Program-made: the position numbers and the translations under genes | Notes under the pieces: generated by a model | Told to the model about the DNA's origin: nothing | Database searches by the model: none | The model's input: the letters and a program-made list of their open reading frames with translations, nothing else | Part shown: piece by piece, positions 1 through 6,252 of the stretch | How the letters are laid out: every line of letters begins with the position of its first letter | How positions within the stretch are numbered: position 1 is the first letter of the stretch | Assembly: GCA_905209865.1 (NCBI GenBank) | Contig: CAJLUP010000036.1 | Coordinates: 1 to 14,889 of the forward strand | From: an uncultured Lachnospiraceae bacterium | GTDB taxonomy: Bacteria > Bacillota > Clostridia > Lachnospirales > Lachnospiraceae | Length of the DNA: 14,889 nucleotides | Direction: 5' to 3'

Positions 1-1
1 T

Positions 2-715
2 TTGAAGGCAATGGCAGCATACAGCGGATTTCAGGAAGAAGATTATGACAGTGTGTTTATTACGCTCGACAAGATGGACAAGATCGGACTGGACGGCGTG
101 GCGGAAGAGCTGAAAGGAAACGGATATGCGGAAGAATCGGTGGAAAAATACCTCGCGCTTTTTGAAGAGATTACGAATGATGTGGAAGGCGTCCGTCTCT
201 GCAAAGAAAAATTACAAGGCTATCTTGCGCCTGAAGCGGCGGATTCGCTGGAAATGATCATTACGAGCGTGGAGAGTCAGAAAGAAGCAGAGTTTAAGAT
301 GAGCTTCGATCCGACGCTTGTGCGGGGAATGTCTTACTATACAGGAACGATTTTTGAGATATCTATGGATGAATTCGGAGGAAGTGTCGGAGGCGGCGGA
401 CGTTATGATAAGATGATCGGAAAATTCACCGGGCAGGATACGCCTGCGGTCGGATTTTCTATCGGATTTGAACGGATCGTCATGCTGCTTTTGGAACGCG
501 GATATAAAGTTCCGACGAGCAAACCGAAAAAAGCATTTCTGATCGAGAAAAAACTTCCGCAGGAGAAACTTCTCGAGGTGCTGAAAGAAGCGCGTGAAGC
601 GCGTGAGTCCGGTAAGCAGGTAATGATAGTAAATATGAAGAAAAATAAGAAGTTCCAAAAGGAACAGCTTGCAGAACAGGGATATACAGATATTACGGAG
701 GTGTACAATGGCTGA
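2..715 (+). CDS. hisS: Histidyl-tRNA synthetase, 3' part (gene starts before the window)
   Basis: This is the C-terminal 237 residues or so of a class II histidyl-tRNA synthetase, the cytosolic enzyme that charges tRNA-His using ATP. The reading frame is open to the left edge, so the first codon seen (TTG) is not the start; family members are about 420 residues. Visible family motifs are GMSYYTGTIFEI, the glycine-rich GGGGRYDKMIGKF and the class II motif 3 region PAVGFSIGFERI. A C-terminal alpha/beta anticodon-binding domain follows (roughly KKAFLIEKK to the end). The stop at 713-715 lies inside aspS, giving an 8-bp overlap. The hisS-aspS order is common in Firmicutes and implies co-transcription from a promoter outside the window. 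Identification is by motif recognition and is secure. Confidence 0.95.
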   Translation: MKAMAAYSGFQEEDYDSVFITLDKMDKIGLDGVAEELKGNGYAEESVEKYLALFEEITNDVEGVRLCKEKLQGYLAPEAADSLEMIITSVESQKEAEFKMSFDPTLVRGMSYYTGTIFEISMDEFGGSVGGGGRYDKMIGKFTGQDTPAVGFSIGFERIVMLLLERGYKVPTSKPKKAFLIEKKLPQEKLLEVLKEAREARESGKQVMIVNMKKNKKFQKEQLAEQGYTDITEVYNG

Positions 716-2501
716 ATCAATGCAGGGGCTTAAGAGAACCCACAGATGCGGGGAATTGTCTGCCGCAAACGCAGGAGAAAAAGTAACGATCATGGGATGG
801 GTCCAGAAGAACAGAAATAAAGGCGGACTTGTGTTTATCGATGTGAGAGACCGTTCCGGTATCATTCAGGTCGTATGTGAAGAAGGAAAGACGGATGCGG
901 CGCTGATTGAGAAGGCAGCAGGACTTCGCTCGGAATATGTAGTTGCGATCGTCGGAGAAGTAGCGAAACGTTCAGGAGCAGTAAATGATAAGATCGCGAC
1001 AGGAGAGATCGAGGTGATTCCAAGTGAGCTTCGAATTCTTTCCGAGGCACTGACACCGCCGTTTCCGATTGAAGAAAATTCTAAGACAAAAGAAGAGGTG
1101 CGTTTAAAATATCGTTACCTTGACCTTAGAAGAGCGGATCTGCAGAGAAATCTGATGATGAAAAGTCAGGTGATGACGCTGACGAGACAGTTTTTCTCTG
1201 AAGAAGGATTTCTTGAAGTGGAGACTCCGATGCTTGGAAAAAGTACGCCGGAAGGAGCGAGAGACTATCTTGTGCCGAGCCGTGTACATCCGGGGAATTT
1301 TTACGGACTTCCTCAGTCTCCGCAGCTGTATAAACAGCTTTTAATGTGTTCAGGATTTGATCGCTATATCCAGATCGCGAGATGTTTCCGCGATGAAGAT
1401 CTCCGTGCGGACAGACAGCCGGAGTTTACACAGATCGATATGGAGCTTTCTTTTGTTGATGTTGATGAAGTGATCGATGTAAATGAACGTTATCTTGCAA
1501 GAATATTCAAAGAAGTTCTTGGTGTAGAAGTACCCCTTCCGATCCAGAGAATGACATGGCAGGAAGCAATGGATCGTTTCGGTTCTGATAAACCGGATCT
1601 TCGTTTCGGTATGGAACTTACAGATGTGACAGACGTTGTGAAAAACTGTGGTTTCTCTGTATTTACAGGAGCGGTTGAAAATGGCGGAAGCGTGCGTGGT
1701 ATTAATGCAAAAGGTCAGGGCGCGATGCCAAGAAAGAAGATCGACAAACTGACAGCGTTTGTGAAAGATTACGGCGCAAAAGGACTCGCCTATATTGCGA
1801 TCCAGGAAGACGGAAGCATCAAATCTTCTTTTGCAAAATTCATGACAGAAGAAGAGATGGCTGCGCTGATCAAAGCAATGGGCGGAGAAGCCGGCGATTT
1901 ACTGCTTTTTGCGGCAGATAAGAATAAAGTTGTATGGGATAGTCTTGGCGCGCTTCGTGTGGAATTGGCAAAACAGCTTGAACTGCTTGATAAAAATGAA
2001 TTCCGCTTCGTATGGATCACAGAATTCCCGCTTCTTGAGTGGAGCGAGGAACAGAACCGCTATGTAGCGATGCATCATCCGTTTACGATGCCGATGGAAG
2101 AGGATCTTCCGTTGATCGACAGCGAGCCGGGAAAAGTACGCGCGAAAGCATATGATATCGTCTTGAATGGAAATGAGATCGGCGGAGGAAGCGTCAGAAT
2201 TTTCCAGGATGACATTCAGGAGAAGATGTTTGAAGTGCTTGGATTTACAAAAGAACAGGCATACAGCCAGTTCGGATTCCTTTTGGATGCATTTAAATAC
2301 GGCGTTCCGCCTCACGCAGGACTTGCGTATGGATTAGATCGTCTTGTGATGCTGATGGCAAAACAGGACAGCATCCGTGATGTGATCGCATTCCCGAAGG
2401 TGAAAGATGCGTCCTGTCTGATGACAGAAGCTCCAAGTGTGGTTGATGTGAAACAGTTGAATGAACTTGGTCTTGAGACAACTTCGGAAACAGAAGAGTA
2501 G
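708..2501 (+). CDS. aspS: Aspartyl-tRNA synthetase (bacterial type)
   Basis: This class II synthetase charges tRNA-Asp in the cytosol. The ATG at 708 is chosen because GGAGG lies at 697-701 and the protein then begins MAESMQ, giving 597 residues, normal for bacterial AspRS. An in-frame ATG at 669 would need a long overlap with hisS and lacks a ribosome binding site. Domains in order: N-terminal OB-fold anticodon domain (about residues 25-105, with GWVQKNRNKGG and FIDVRDRSG); catalytic core with motif 2 FRDEDLRADRQPEFTQID from about residue 217; the bacterial GAD insertion (about 285-415); and motif 3 GLAYGLDRLVMLM at about 538. It is translationally coupled to hisS. Whether it also charges tRNA-Asn cannot be decided from this window. 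A strong hairpin terminator follows. Confidence 0.97.
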   Translation: MAESMQGLKRTHRCGELSAANAGEKVTIMGWVQKNRNKGGLVFIDVRDRSGIIQVVCEEGKTDAALIEKAAGLRSEYVVAIVGEVAKRSGAVNDKIATGEIEVIPSELRILSEALTPPFPIEENSKTKEEVRLKYRYLDLRRADLQRNLMMKSQVMTLTRQFFSEEGFLEVETPMLGKSTPEGARDYLVPSRVHPGNFYGLPQSPQLYKQLLMCSGFDRYIQIARCFRDEDLRADRQPEFTQIDMELSFVDVDEVIDVNERYLARIFKEVLGVEVPLPIQRMTWQEAMDRFGSDKPDLRFGMELTDVTDVVKNCGFSVFTGAVENGGSVRGINAKGQGAMPRKKIDKLTAFVKDYGAKGLAYIAIQEDGSIKSSFAKFMTEEEMAALIKAMGGEAGDLLLFAADKNKVVWDSLGALRVELAKQLELLDKNEFRFVWITEFPLLEWSEEQNRYVAMHHPFTMPMEEDLPLIDSEPGKVRAKAYDIVLNGNEIGGGSVRIFQDDIQEKMFEVLGFTKEQAYSQFGFLLDAFKYGVPPHAGLAYGLDRLVMLMAKQDSIRDVIAFPKVKDASCLMTEAPSVVDVKQLNELGLETTSETEE

Positions 2502-2523
2502 ACTTCGTCAGATCTAAGATAAA

Positions 2524-2585
2524 AACCCCTTCGCTATACACCGGTCAAAAGACAAGGAGGCATATAGCGGAGGGGTTCTTTTCTT
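2524..2585. terminator. Probable bidirectional terminator between aspS and the HicB-like gene
   Basis: A 15-bp stem pairs 2524-2538 with 2563-2577 (one T-G wobble) around a 24-nt loop. On the + strand it is followed by TTCTTTTCTTTC. On the minus strand the stem is followed by a run of five T (complement of 2521-2525, two of which lie in the stem). It sits between two convergent genes, so it can serve both aspS and the minus-strand gene. The loop contains AAGGAGG with no useful start codon after it, so it is probably not a ribosome binding site. Confidence 0.85.
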
Positions 2586-2631
2586 TCTATAGGAAGAAAC
2601 TTAGAAAGATTCAAAGTTCCTTCAGGTTTCG

Positions 2632-2910
2632 TTATTCATCCCAGCCTTCATAGAAGCGGATGTTTACAGAAATATTGCGGACGATATCATCTGCTTCCGT
2701 CTCAATATCACTGATGTCAGAAACATAAGGGAAGACAGGGTTTTCCTCTTCGAATTCTACCATGATCCAGTTGCGGGCTGCTTCATTGGCGTTGTCGATC
2801 GCATCGTCGAGCGTATCGCCTGTCGCTTCGCAGCATTCAAGATCAGGGAAAAAGGCGTTGTATCCGCCGTTTTCATTTTTGCGGAAGACCGCAGGATATA
2901 TGAATTTCAT
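2632..2910 (-). CDS. HicB-like (UPF0150 family) protein, orphan antitoxin-type
   Basis: The 92-residue protein begins MKFIYPAVFRKNENGGYNAF, then FPDLECCEATGDTLDDAIDNANEAA, the characteristic pattern of the HicB_like fold (YPAxF...GGY...FPDLxxC...GDTxxEAxxNAxEA). The start at 2910 is preceded by AAAGGAG with about a 10-nt spacer; an in-frame ATG 60 nt upstream has no such site and would overlap the promoter region. HicB proteins usually neutralise the HicA mRNA interferase and often carry a C-terminal DNA-binding domain. Here the acidic C-terminus (roughly residues 55-92) shows no recognisable HTH or ribbon-helix-helix, and no HicA-sized double-stranded-RNA-binding-like gene lies on either side. 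The role is therefore unknown; it may be a solitary HicB used for something else. It has its own promoter. Confidence 0.85.
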   Translation of the reverse strand: MKFIYPAVFRKNENGGYNAFFPDLECCEATGDTLDDAIDNANEAARNWIMVEFEEENPVFPYVSDISDIETEADDIVRNISVNIRFYEGWDE

Positions 2911-2934
2911 AACGAGACAGCTCCTTTCTAAAAT

Positions 2935-2957
2935 AGTACATACTAAAGCAGTACATA
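2935..2957. repeat. Direct repeat AGTACATA x2 at the transcription start of the HicB-like gene
   Basis: AGTACATA occurs at 2935-2942 and again at 2950-2957, 15 bp apart start to start, overlapping the predicted start site and 5' leader of the minus-strand gene. It could be a binding site for a repressor, but the HicB-like protein itself has no visible DNA-binding domain. Its function is a guess. Confidence 0.4.
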
Positions 2958-2960
2958 GAA

Positions 2961-2989
2961 AGTATAGCATTGAAGCCGATAGGACGCAA
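2961..2989 (-). promoter_or_regulatory. Promoter of the HicB-like gene
   Basis: On the minus strand, -35 TTGCGT (complement of 2984-2989) and -10 TATACT (complement of 2961-2966) are separated by exactly 17 bp, and TG occupies the extended -10 position. Transcription would start near 2954, about 44 nt before the ATG at 2910. Confidence 0.75.
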
Positions 2990-3025
2990 TGTGAAAACTT
3001 CCTGAAAAGGTTTTAAAGAGAGTGA

Positions 3026-3075
3026 ATTGAATAAATTGAAAGTGAAATTGAAAAAATTGAAAAAAATTAAAAAAG
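3026..3075. promoter_or_regulatory. Phased A-tract / UP-element-like region upstream of the tRNA promoter
   Basis: Five A-tract plus ATT blocks begin near 3026, 3035, 3047, 3056 and 3067, with steps of 9, 12, 9 and 11 bp (mean about 10.3, close to one helical turn). They end just before the -35 box at 3079. Such phased tracts bend DNA, and A-rich stretches directly upstream of -35 act as UP elements for stable RNA genes. The phasing is seen; the activity is inferred. Confidence 0.5.
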
Positions 3076-3078
3076 TTG

Positions 3079-3107
3079 TTGACATTTCTTTGGGATCGTA
3101 GTATAGT
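3079..3107 (+). promoter_or_regulatory. Promoter of tRNA-Gly
   Basis: A perfect -35 TTGACA (3079-3084), 17-bp spacer and -10 TATAGT (3102-3107) lie 36 bp before the tRNA. Transcription should start near 3114. No discriminator-specific control is evident. Confidence 0.88.
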
Positions 3108-3113
3108 ATGTAT

Positions 3114-3132
3114 TGTTCCGGTTGACGGAACA
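3114..3132 (+). other. Hairpin at the 5' end of the pre-tRNA leader
   Basis: TGTTCCG (3114-3120) and CGGAACA (3126-3132) form a perfect 7-bp stem with a 5-nt loop. The stem begins at the predicted transcription start and ends 11 nt before the tRNA. It may protect or structure the leader before RNase P cleavage, or be a palindromic protein site. Either role is inference. Confidence 0.55.
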
Positions 3133-3143
3133 GAATAAAAAAC

Positions 3144-3216
3144 GCGACAGTGGCTCAGCTGGTAGAGTACGACCTTGCCAAGGTCGGGGTCGCGGGTTCG
3201 AACCCCGTCTGTCGCT
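3144..3216 (+). tRNA. tRNA-Gly (anticodon GCC)
   Basis: The full cloverleaf can be drawn in 73 nt. Acceptor stem GCGACAG/CTGTCGC; D-stem GCTC/GAGT with loop AGCTGGTA; anticodon stem CGACC/GGTCG with loop TTGCCAA (anticodon GCC at 3177-3179); variable loop GGGTC; T-stem GCGGG/CCCGT with loop TTCGAAC. The discriminator is U (3216), as expected for glycine tRNAs. CCA is not encoded (CTT follows), so it must be added post-transcriptionally. It stands alone rather than in a tRNA cluster. Confidence 0.97.
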
Positions 3217-3222
3217 CTTAAG

Positions 3223-3260
3223 AAGCACTTGATATCTCAGAAGAGATGCGAGTGCTTTTT
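3223..3260 (+). terminator. Rho-independent terminator of tRNA-Gly
   Basis: AAGCACT (3223-3229) pairs with AGTGCTT (3251-3257), with an inner stem ATCTC (3234-3238) with GAGAT (3243-3247), and the T-run reaches 3260. It closes a monocistronic tRNA unit. Confidence 0.85.
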
Positions 3261-3288
3261 GCATTATATCACAAACATTAAAAAGTCT

Positions 3289-3317
3289 TTTACAATTTCT
3301 CTCTTTCCAAGTATAAT
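3289..3317 (+). promoter_or_regulatory. Promoter of hom
   Basis: -35 TTTACA (3289-3294), 17-bp spacer and perfect -10 TATAAT (3312-3317). The start site should be near 3324, leaving a leader of about 57 nt, too short for a T-box or a known amino-acid riboswitch; none is visible. Confidence 0.82.
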
Positions 3318-3380
3318 AAATAACATGTATCTTAGAAATCACAATGGTCAGAAAATAAAAAAGAAAAGTGAGGTTTCAAT

Positions 3381-4658
3381 ATGCGGAAAATAAAAGTAGG
3401 ACTTCTCGGACTTGGAACTGTCGGAATGGGTGTGTACAAGCTTCTTCAGAGGCGTGCGGATACGATGACTCAAACGGTCGGAGCACAGGTGGAGATCAAA
3501 AAGATTCTTGTCCATAATAAAAATAAAAAAAGAGAAGGAGTAGATGAAACGCTTCTTACTGATAATTGGAAAGAGATTATAGAAGACGATGAAATTGAGA
3601 TTGTTGTCGAGGTGATCGGCGGGATCGAGCCGGCAAAAACAATGATTTTGGAAGCGTTGAAGGCTGGGAAAAATGTTGTGTCTGCGAATAAGGATCTGAT
3701 CGCGGAAGAAGGAAAAGAGATTTTTGATACGGCGCAGGCAGCAGGGAAAGATTTTCTGTTTGAGGCGGCTGTGGCAGGAGGTATTCCGATCATTCGTCCG
3801 CTGAAACAGTGTCTTGCAGGAAATGAGCTGACAGATGTACTTGGAATTGTGAACGGAACGACGAACTATATTTTAACGAAAATGTTTGAGGACGGCATGG
3901 AGTTCGCCGATGCTTTGAAAAAGGCACAGGAACTCGGTTATGCGGAGGCAGATCCTACGGCAGATGTAGAAGGACTGGATGCCGGAAGAAAGATGGCGAT
4001 CATGGCTTCCATCGCGTTTCACTCAAGAGTTGTGTTTGCAGATGTGTATACGGAAGGAATTACGAAGATTACAGCGGCAGACATCGCTTATGCAAGAGAA
4101 TTTGACAGTGTGATCAAGCTGCTTGGCGTGGCGGGAAATACACCGGAAGGAATCGAAGTCGGGGTATATCCGGTTATGATCGCGAAAGATCATCCGCTTG
4201 CATCTGTAAGAGATTCTTTTAATGCAGTGTTTATCCATGGAGATGCGGTAGACGACGCAATGTTTTACGGAAGAGGCGCAGGAGAGATGCCGACGGCAAG
4301 TGCAGTTGTAGGAGATGTGATCGATGAGGCGAGAAATATTGAGTATGGCTGCAGCGGAAGAATCAGTTGTACATGTTATCGGGAACTTGCAGTAAAAGAT
4401 TTCGGAGATGTGAAGAATAAATTTTTCCTGAGAATGCAGGTGGAAAACTGCCCTGGCGTATTGGCACAGATCGCCAAAGTGTTTGGAGAACATAAAGTAA
4501 GTATTGCGAGAGTCGTGCAGAAAAACGCAGAGACGGACAGAGCGGAACTTGTCATCGTAACAGAAAAAGTAAAGGAAAAACACATGGAAAGCGCGCTGCG
4601 TGAACTGAAAGAAATGAAAAGTATTTTTGAAGTGAGCAGCGTGATCAGAGAGTATTGA
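3381..4658 (+). CDS. hom: Homoserine dehydrogenase with C-terminal ACT domain
   Basis: This enzyme reduces aspartate semialdehyde to homoserine with NAD(P)H, at the branch leading to threonine, isoleucine and methionine. The 425-residue length is normal for the monofunctional ACT-containing form. Residues 6-16 carry the Rossmann signature GLLGLGTVG. SANKD (K104), VNGTTNYIL (about 157-165) and EADPTADVEGLDAGRK (189-204, with conserved D200 and K204) form the catalytic domain, followed by GRGAGEMPTASAVVGDV. An ACT domain occupies roughly 348-425 (FFLRMQVENCPGVLAQIAKVF) and is the usual site of feedback control by threonine. The start at 3381 is preceded by only a weak GTGAGG about 8 nt upstream. 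thrB and thrC are not adjacent. Transcription starts from its own promoter and no strong terminator follows, so read-through into the MarR gene is possible. Confidence 0.96.
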   Translation: MRKIKVGLLGLGTVGMGVYKLLQRRADTMTQTVGAQVEIKKILVHNKNKKREGVDETLLTDNWKEIIEDDEIEIVVEVIGGIEPAKTMILEALKAGKNVVSANKDLIAEEGKEIFDTAQAAGKDFLFEAAVAGGIPIIRPLKQCLAGNELTDVLGIVNGTTNYILTKMFEDGMEFADALKKAQELGYAEADPTADVEGLDAGRKMAIMASIAFHSRVVFADVYTEGITKITAADIAYAREFDSVIKLLGVAGNTPEGIEVGVYPVMIAKDHPLASVRDSFNAVFIHGDAVDDAMFYGRGAGEMPTASAVVGDVIDEARNIEYGCSGRISCTCYRELAVKDFGDVKNKFFLRMQVENCPGVLAQIAKVFGEHKVSIARVVQKNAETDRAELVIVTEKVKEKHMESALRELKEMKSIFEVSSVIREY

Positions 4659-4662
4659 TAAA

Positions 4663-4696
4663 GCAGATCTTACGTCTTGACCGGGGAAGATCTTGC
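4663..4696. repeat. Imperfect inverted repeat in the hom-marR gap
   Basis: GCAGATCTT (4663-4671) can pair with AAGATCTTGC (4687-4696) with one bulged T and a 15-nt loop. No T-run follows, so it is not a convincing terminator. It might be a weak attenuator or an operator for the downstream MarR protein. I saw no clear promoter in this 70-bp gap. Confidence 0.3.
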
Positions 4697-4728
4697 GGAA
4701 GGTTTGGAATGTCGGATAAGGAGTACAG

Positions 4729-5163
4729 ATGGAAAAGCGGAGTCTGCCGATCGGTTTTGTTATAAAACAGATCAATAATGTATATGAAAAAGATCTTAAT
4801 GAACGGTTGAAAAATATCGGTATTACATCATCCCAGTGTGCAGTACTTGATTATTTGTTTCGTACAAGCAAGGAAGAAGTGAGTCAGAGAGATGTAGAGA
4901 AAAATCTGAATCTGAAAAATCCGACCGTGACAGGAATATTGAAACGTTTAGATGAAAAAGGATATATTTTCTGTGTGCCGAATGCGAATGATAAAAGGAA
5001 AAAGACGATCTATCTTACGGAAAAGGCTTATGATATCAGAAGAAAAATGGAAACTGACAGACGTAAGCTGGACAGAGAACTGACGCGGGGCATGACAAAG
5101 CGCGAGATTGAGGCGCTTAGAAAAAACTTGGATAAAGTTTTGAATAATATAGCAGAGCCGTAA
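4729..5163 (+). CDS. MarR-family winged-helix transcriptional regulator
   Basis: The 144-residue protein has the MarR layout: an N-terminal dimerisation helix (GFVIKQINNVYEKDLNERL); helices preceding the DNA-binding wing (ITSSQCAVLDYLFR); a recognition segment (VSQRDVEKNLNLKNPTVTGILKRLDEKGYI); the wing with the hallmark D-x-R (NANDKRKKTIYLT, about residues 85-98); and a C-terminal dimerisation helix. The start at 4729 follows AAGGAG. It lies upstream of thyA, folA and a metal importer, so a zinc-sensing AdcR-type role was considered, but the protein contains no histidine at all and only two cysteines, which argues against that. The ligand and target are unknown; it could regulate its own operon. 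Family assignment is firm, function is not. Confidence 0.9.
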   Translation: MEKRSLPIGFVIKQINNVYEKDLNERLKNIGITSSQCAVLDYLFRTSKEEVSQRDVEKNLNLKNPTVTGILKRLDEKGYIFCVPNANDKRKKTIYLTEKAYDIRRKMETDRRKLDRELTRGMTKREIEALRKNLDKVLNNIAEP

Positions 5164-5220
5164 GATACAGATAGATGAGGGGCAGAATCACAGGAAAATA
5201 ACGGTAAAAGGAGAGCGGAT

Positions 5221-6069
5221 ATGAGTTACGCGGATAAAGTCTTTATTGATATGTGTCGGGATATCATTGATAACGGCACGAGTACAGAAGGAGAAAAAGT
5301 GCGTCCGGTATGGGAAGACGGAACGTCTGCATATACGATCAAGAAGTTCGGGGTTGTAAATCGCTATGATCTGTCAAAAGAATTTCCGGCGCTGACATTG
5401 CGCCGCACGGCGATTAAAAGCTGTGTGGACGAGCTGCTCTGGATCTGGCAGAAAAAATCAAATAATGTAAATGAATTGAAGAGTCATATATGGGATAGCT
5501 GGGCGGATGAAACGGGATCCATCGGAAAAGCGTATGGCTATCAGATGGGCGTGAAACATGAGTATAAGGAAGGGCTGATGGATCAGACGGATCGGGTGAT
5601 CTTTGATCTGAAAAATAATCCGTACAGCAGGCGTATTATGACGAATATTTATGTGCACAGTGATCTGCATGAGATGAATCTTTATCCATGTGCGTACAGT
5701 ATGACGTTTAATGTAACGAAAGAAAAGGACAGCGATAAACTGACTCTGAACGGTATATTAAATCAACGGTCTCAGGATGTGCTCGCGGCAAACAACTGGA
5801 ATGTATGCCAATATGCGGCACTTGTTCATATGCTTGCGCAAGTATGCGGGATGAAGGCAGGAGAATTCGTACATGTCATTGCAGATGCACATATTTATGA
5901 TCGCCATGTTCCGATGATCGAAGAGCTTATTTCCAGAGAACCTCTTCCGGCGCCGACGTTTTGGCTGAATCCGGATGTTACGGATTTTTATGACTTTACA
6001 CCGGATGATGTCAGATTGGATGGTTATGAGACACATCCGCAGATTAAAAATATTCCGATCGCGGTGTAG
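5221..6069 (+). CDS. thyA: Thymidylate synthase
   Basis: ThyA methylates dUMP to dTMP using methylenetetrahydrofolate and releases dihydrofolate, which the adjacent folA product recycles. The 282-residue protein has the dUMP phosphate-binding RR pair in NNPYSRR (137-138), the catalytic cysteine in LYPCAYS (C157), QRSQD (182-186), the dUMP-recognition Asn in NWNVCQYA (N194) and DAHIYDRH (H224, Y226). Sequence such as ELLWIWQKKSNNVNEL and the PCxY rather than PCH catalytic box resembles the Bacillus subtilis ThyA/phage phi3T branch more than the E. coli branch; this is from memory, not alignment. The start at 5221 follows AAGGAG with an 8-nt spacer. It lies 57 bp after the MarR gene with no visible terminator between, so co-transcription is likely. 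Confidence 0.96.
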   Translation: MSYADKVFIDMCRDIIDNGTSTEGEKVRPVWEDGTSAYTIKKFGVVNRYDLSKEFPALTLRRTAIKSCVDELLWIWQKKSNNVNELKSHIWDSWADETGSIGKAYGYQMGVKHEYKEGLMDQTDRVIFDLKNNPYSRRIMTNIYVHSDLHEMNLYPCAYSMTFNVTKEKDSDKLTLNGILNQRSQDVLAANNWNVCQYAALVHMLAQVCGMKAGEFVHVIADAHIYDRHVPMIEELISREPLPAPTFWLNPDVTDFYDFTPDDVRLDGYETHPQIKNIPIAV

Positions 6070-6086
6070 CTTTGAAAAACGGCAGA

Positions 6087-6171
6087 ATAAGAAGGCAGAC
6101 AGGATAAGAAAACATAAAAGATAAGAAGACGGACAGATTAAGAAGAGGAACGGGACAAGAAGACCGGATGA
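6087..6171 (+). repeat. Five degenerate 17-bp tandem repeats in the thyA-folA gap
   Basis: Units start at 6087, 6104, 6121, 6138 and 6155, and fit the consensus ATAAGAAGACGGACAGR with about 15, 12, 17, 13 and 12 matches of 17. Weaker remnants may flank them at 6070 and 6172, and ATAAGAAAGG recurs at 6231 overlapping the folA ribosome binding site. The whole 183-bp gap is strongly purine-rich on the + strand. The + frames contain stops and 17 is not a multiple of 3, so it is not coding. It probably arose by slipped-strand duplication; any regulatory effect on folA is unproven. Confidence 0.75.
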
Positions 6172-6252
6172 GGATGTAGAACAAGACAATAGACAGATTG
6201 TACAGAGTATATAGATTAAAAAGAGTCGAGATAAGAAAGGAGCAAGCTGTAT

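Noticed and set aside
669..707. A longer aspS start at 669
   Set aside because: No ribosome binding site there, extra residues do not belong to the family, and GGAGG is well placed for 708.
212..865. A 217-residue minus-strand frame opposite hisS and aspS
   Set aside because: Antisense shadow of two conserved genes; no ribosome binding site or family resemblance.
2911..3100. A HicA toxin gene next to the HicB-like gene
   Set aside because: No frame of suitable length with HicA-like sequence was found on either strand; the region holds a promoter and A-rich upstream DNA.
3318..3380. A T-box or riboswitch in the hom leader
   Set aside because: The predicted leader is only about 57 nt and contains no conserved T-box or riboswitch core.
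4663..4696. A terminator between hom and the MarR gene
   Set aside because: The stem is bulged and is not followed by a T-run, so it is recorded only as an inverted repeat.
4023..4775. A 250-residue minus-strand frame opposite hom and the marR start
   Set aside because: Composition is that of an antisense shadow (rich in Cys, His, Phe, Arg), with no recognisable domain, and it lies opposite a secure gene.
4729..5163. MarR regulator as a zinc-sensing AdcR for the downstream metal importer
   Set aside because: AdcR binds zinc mainly through histidines; this protein has no histidine and only two cysteines.
5758..6189. A minus-strand frame spanning the end of thyA and the 17-bp repeats
   Set aside because: Open only because the + strand is purine-rich; repeat-derived Leu/Ser/Phe-rich sequence with no family features.
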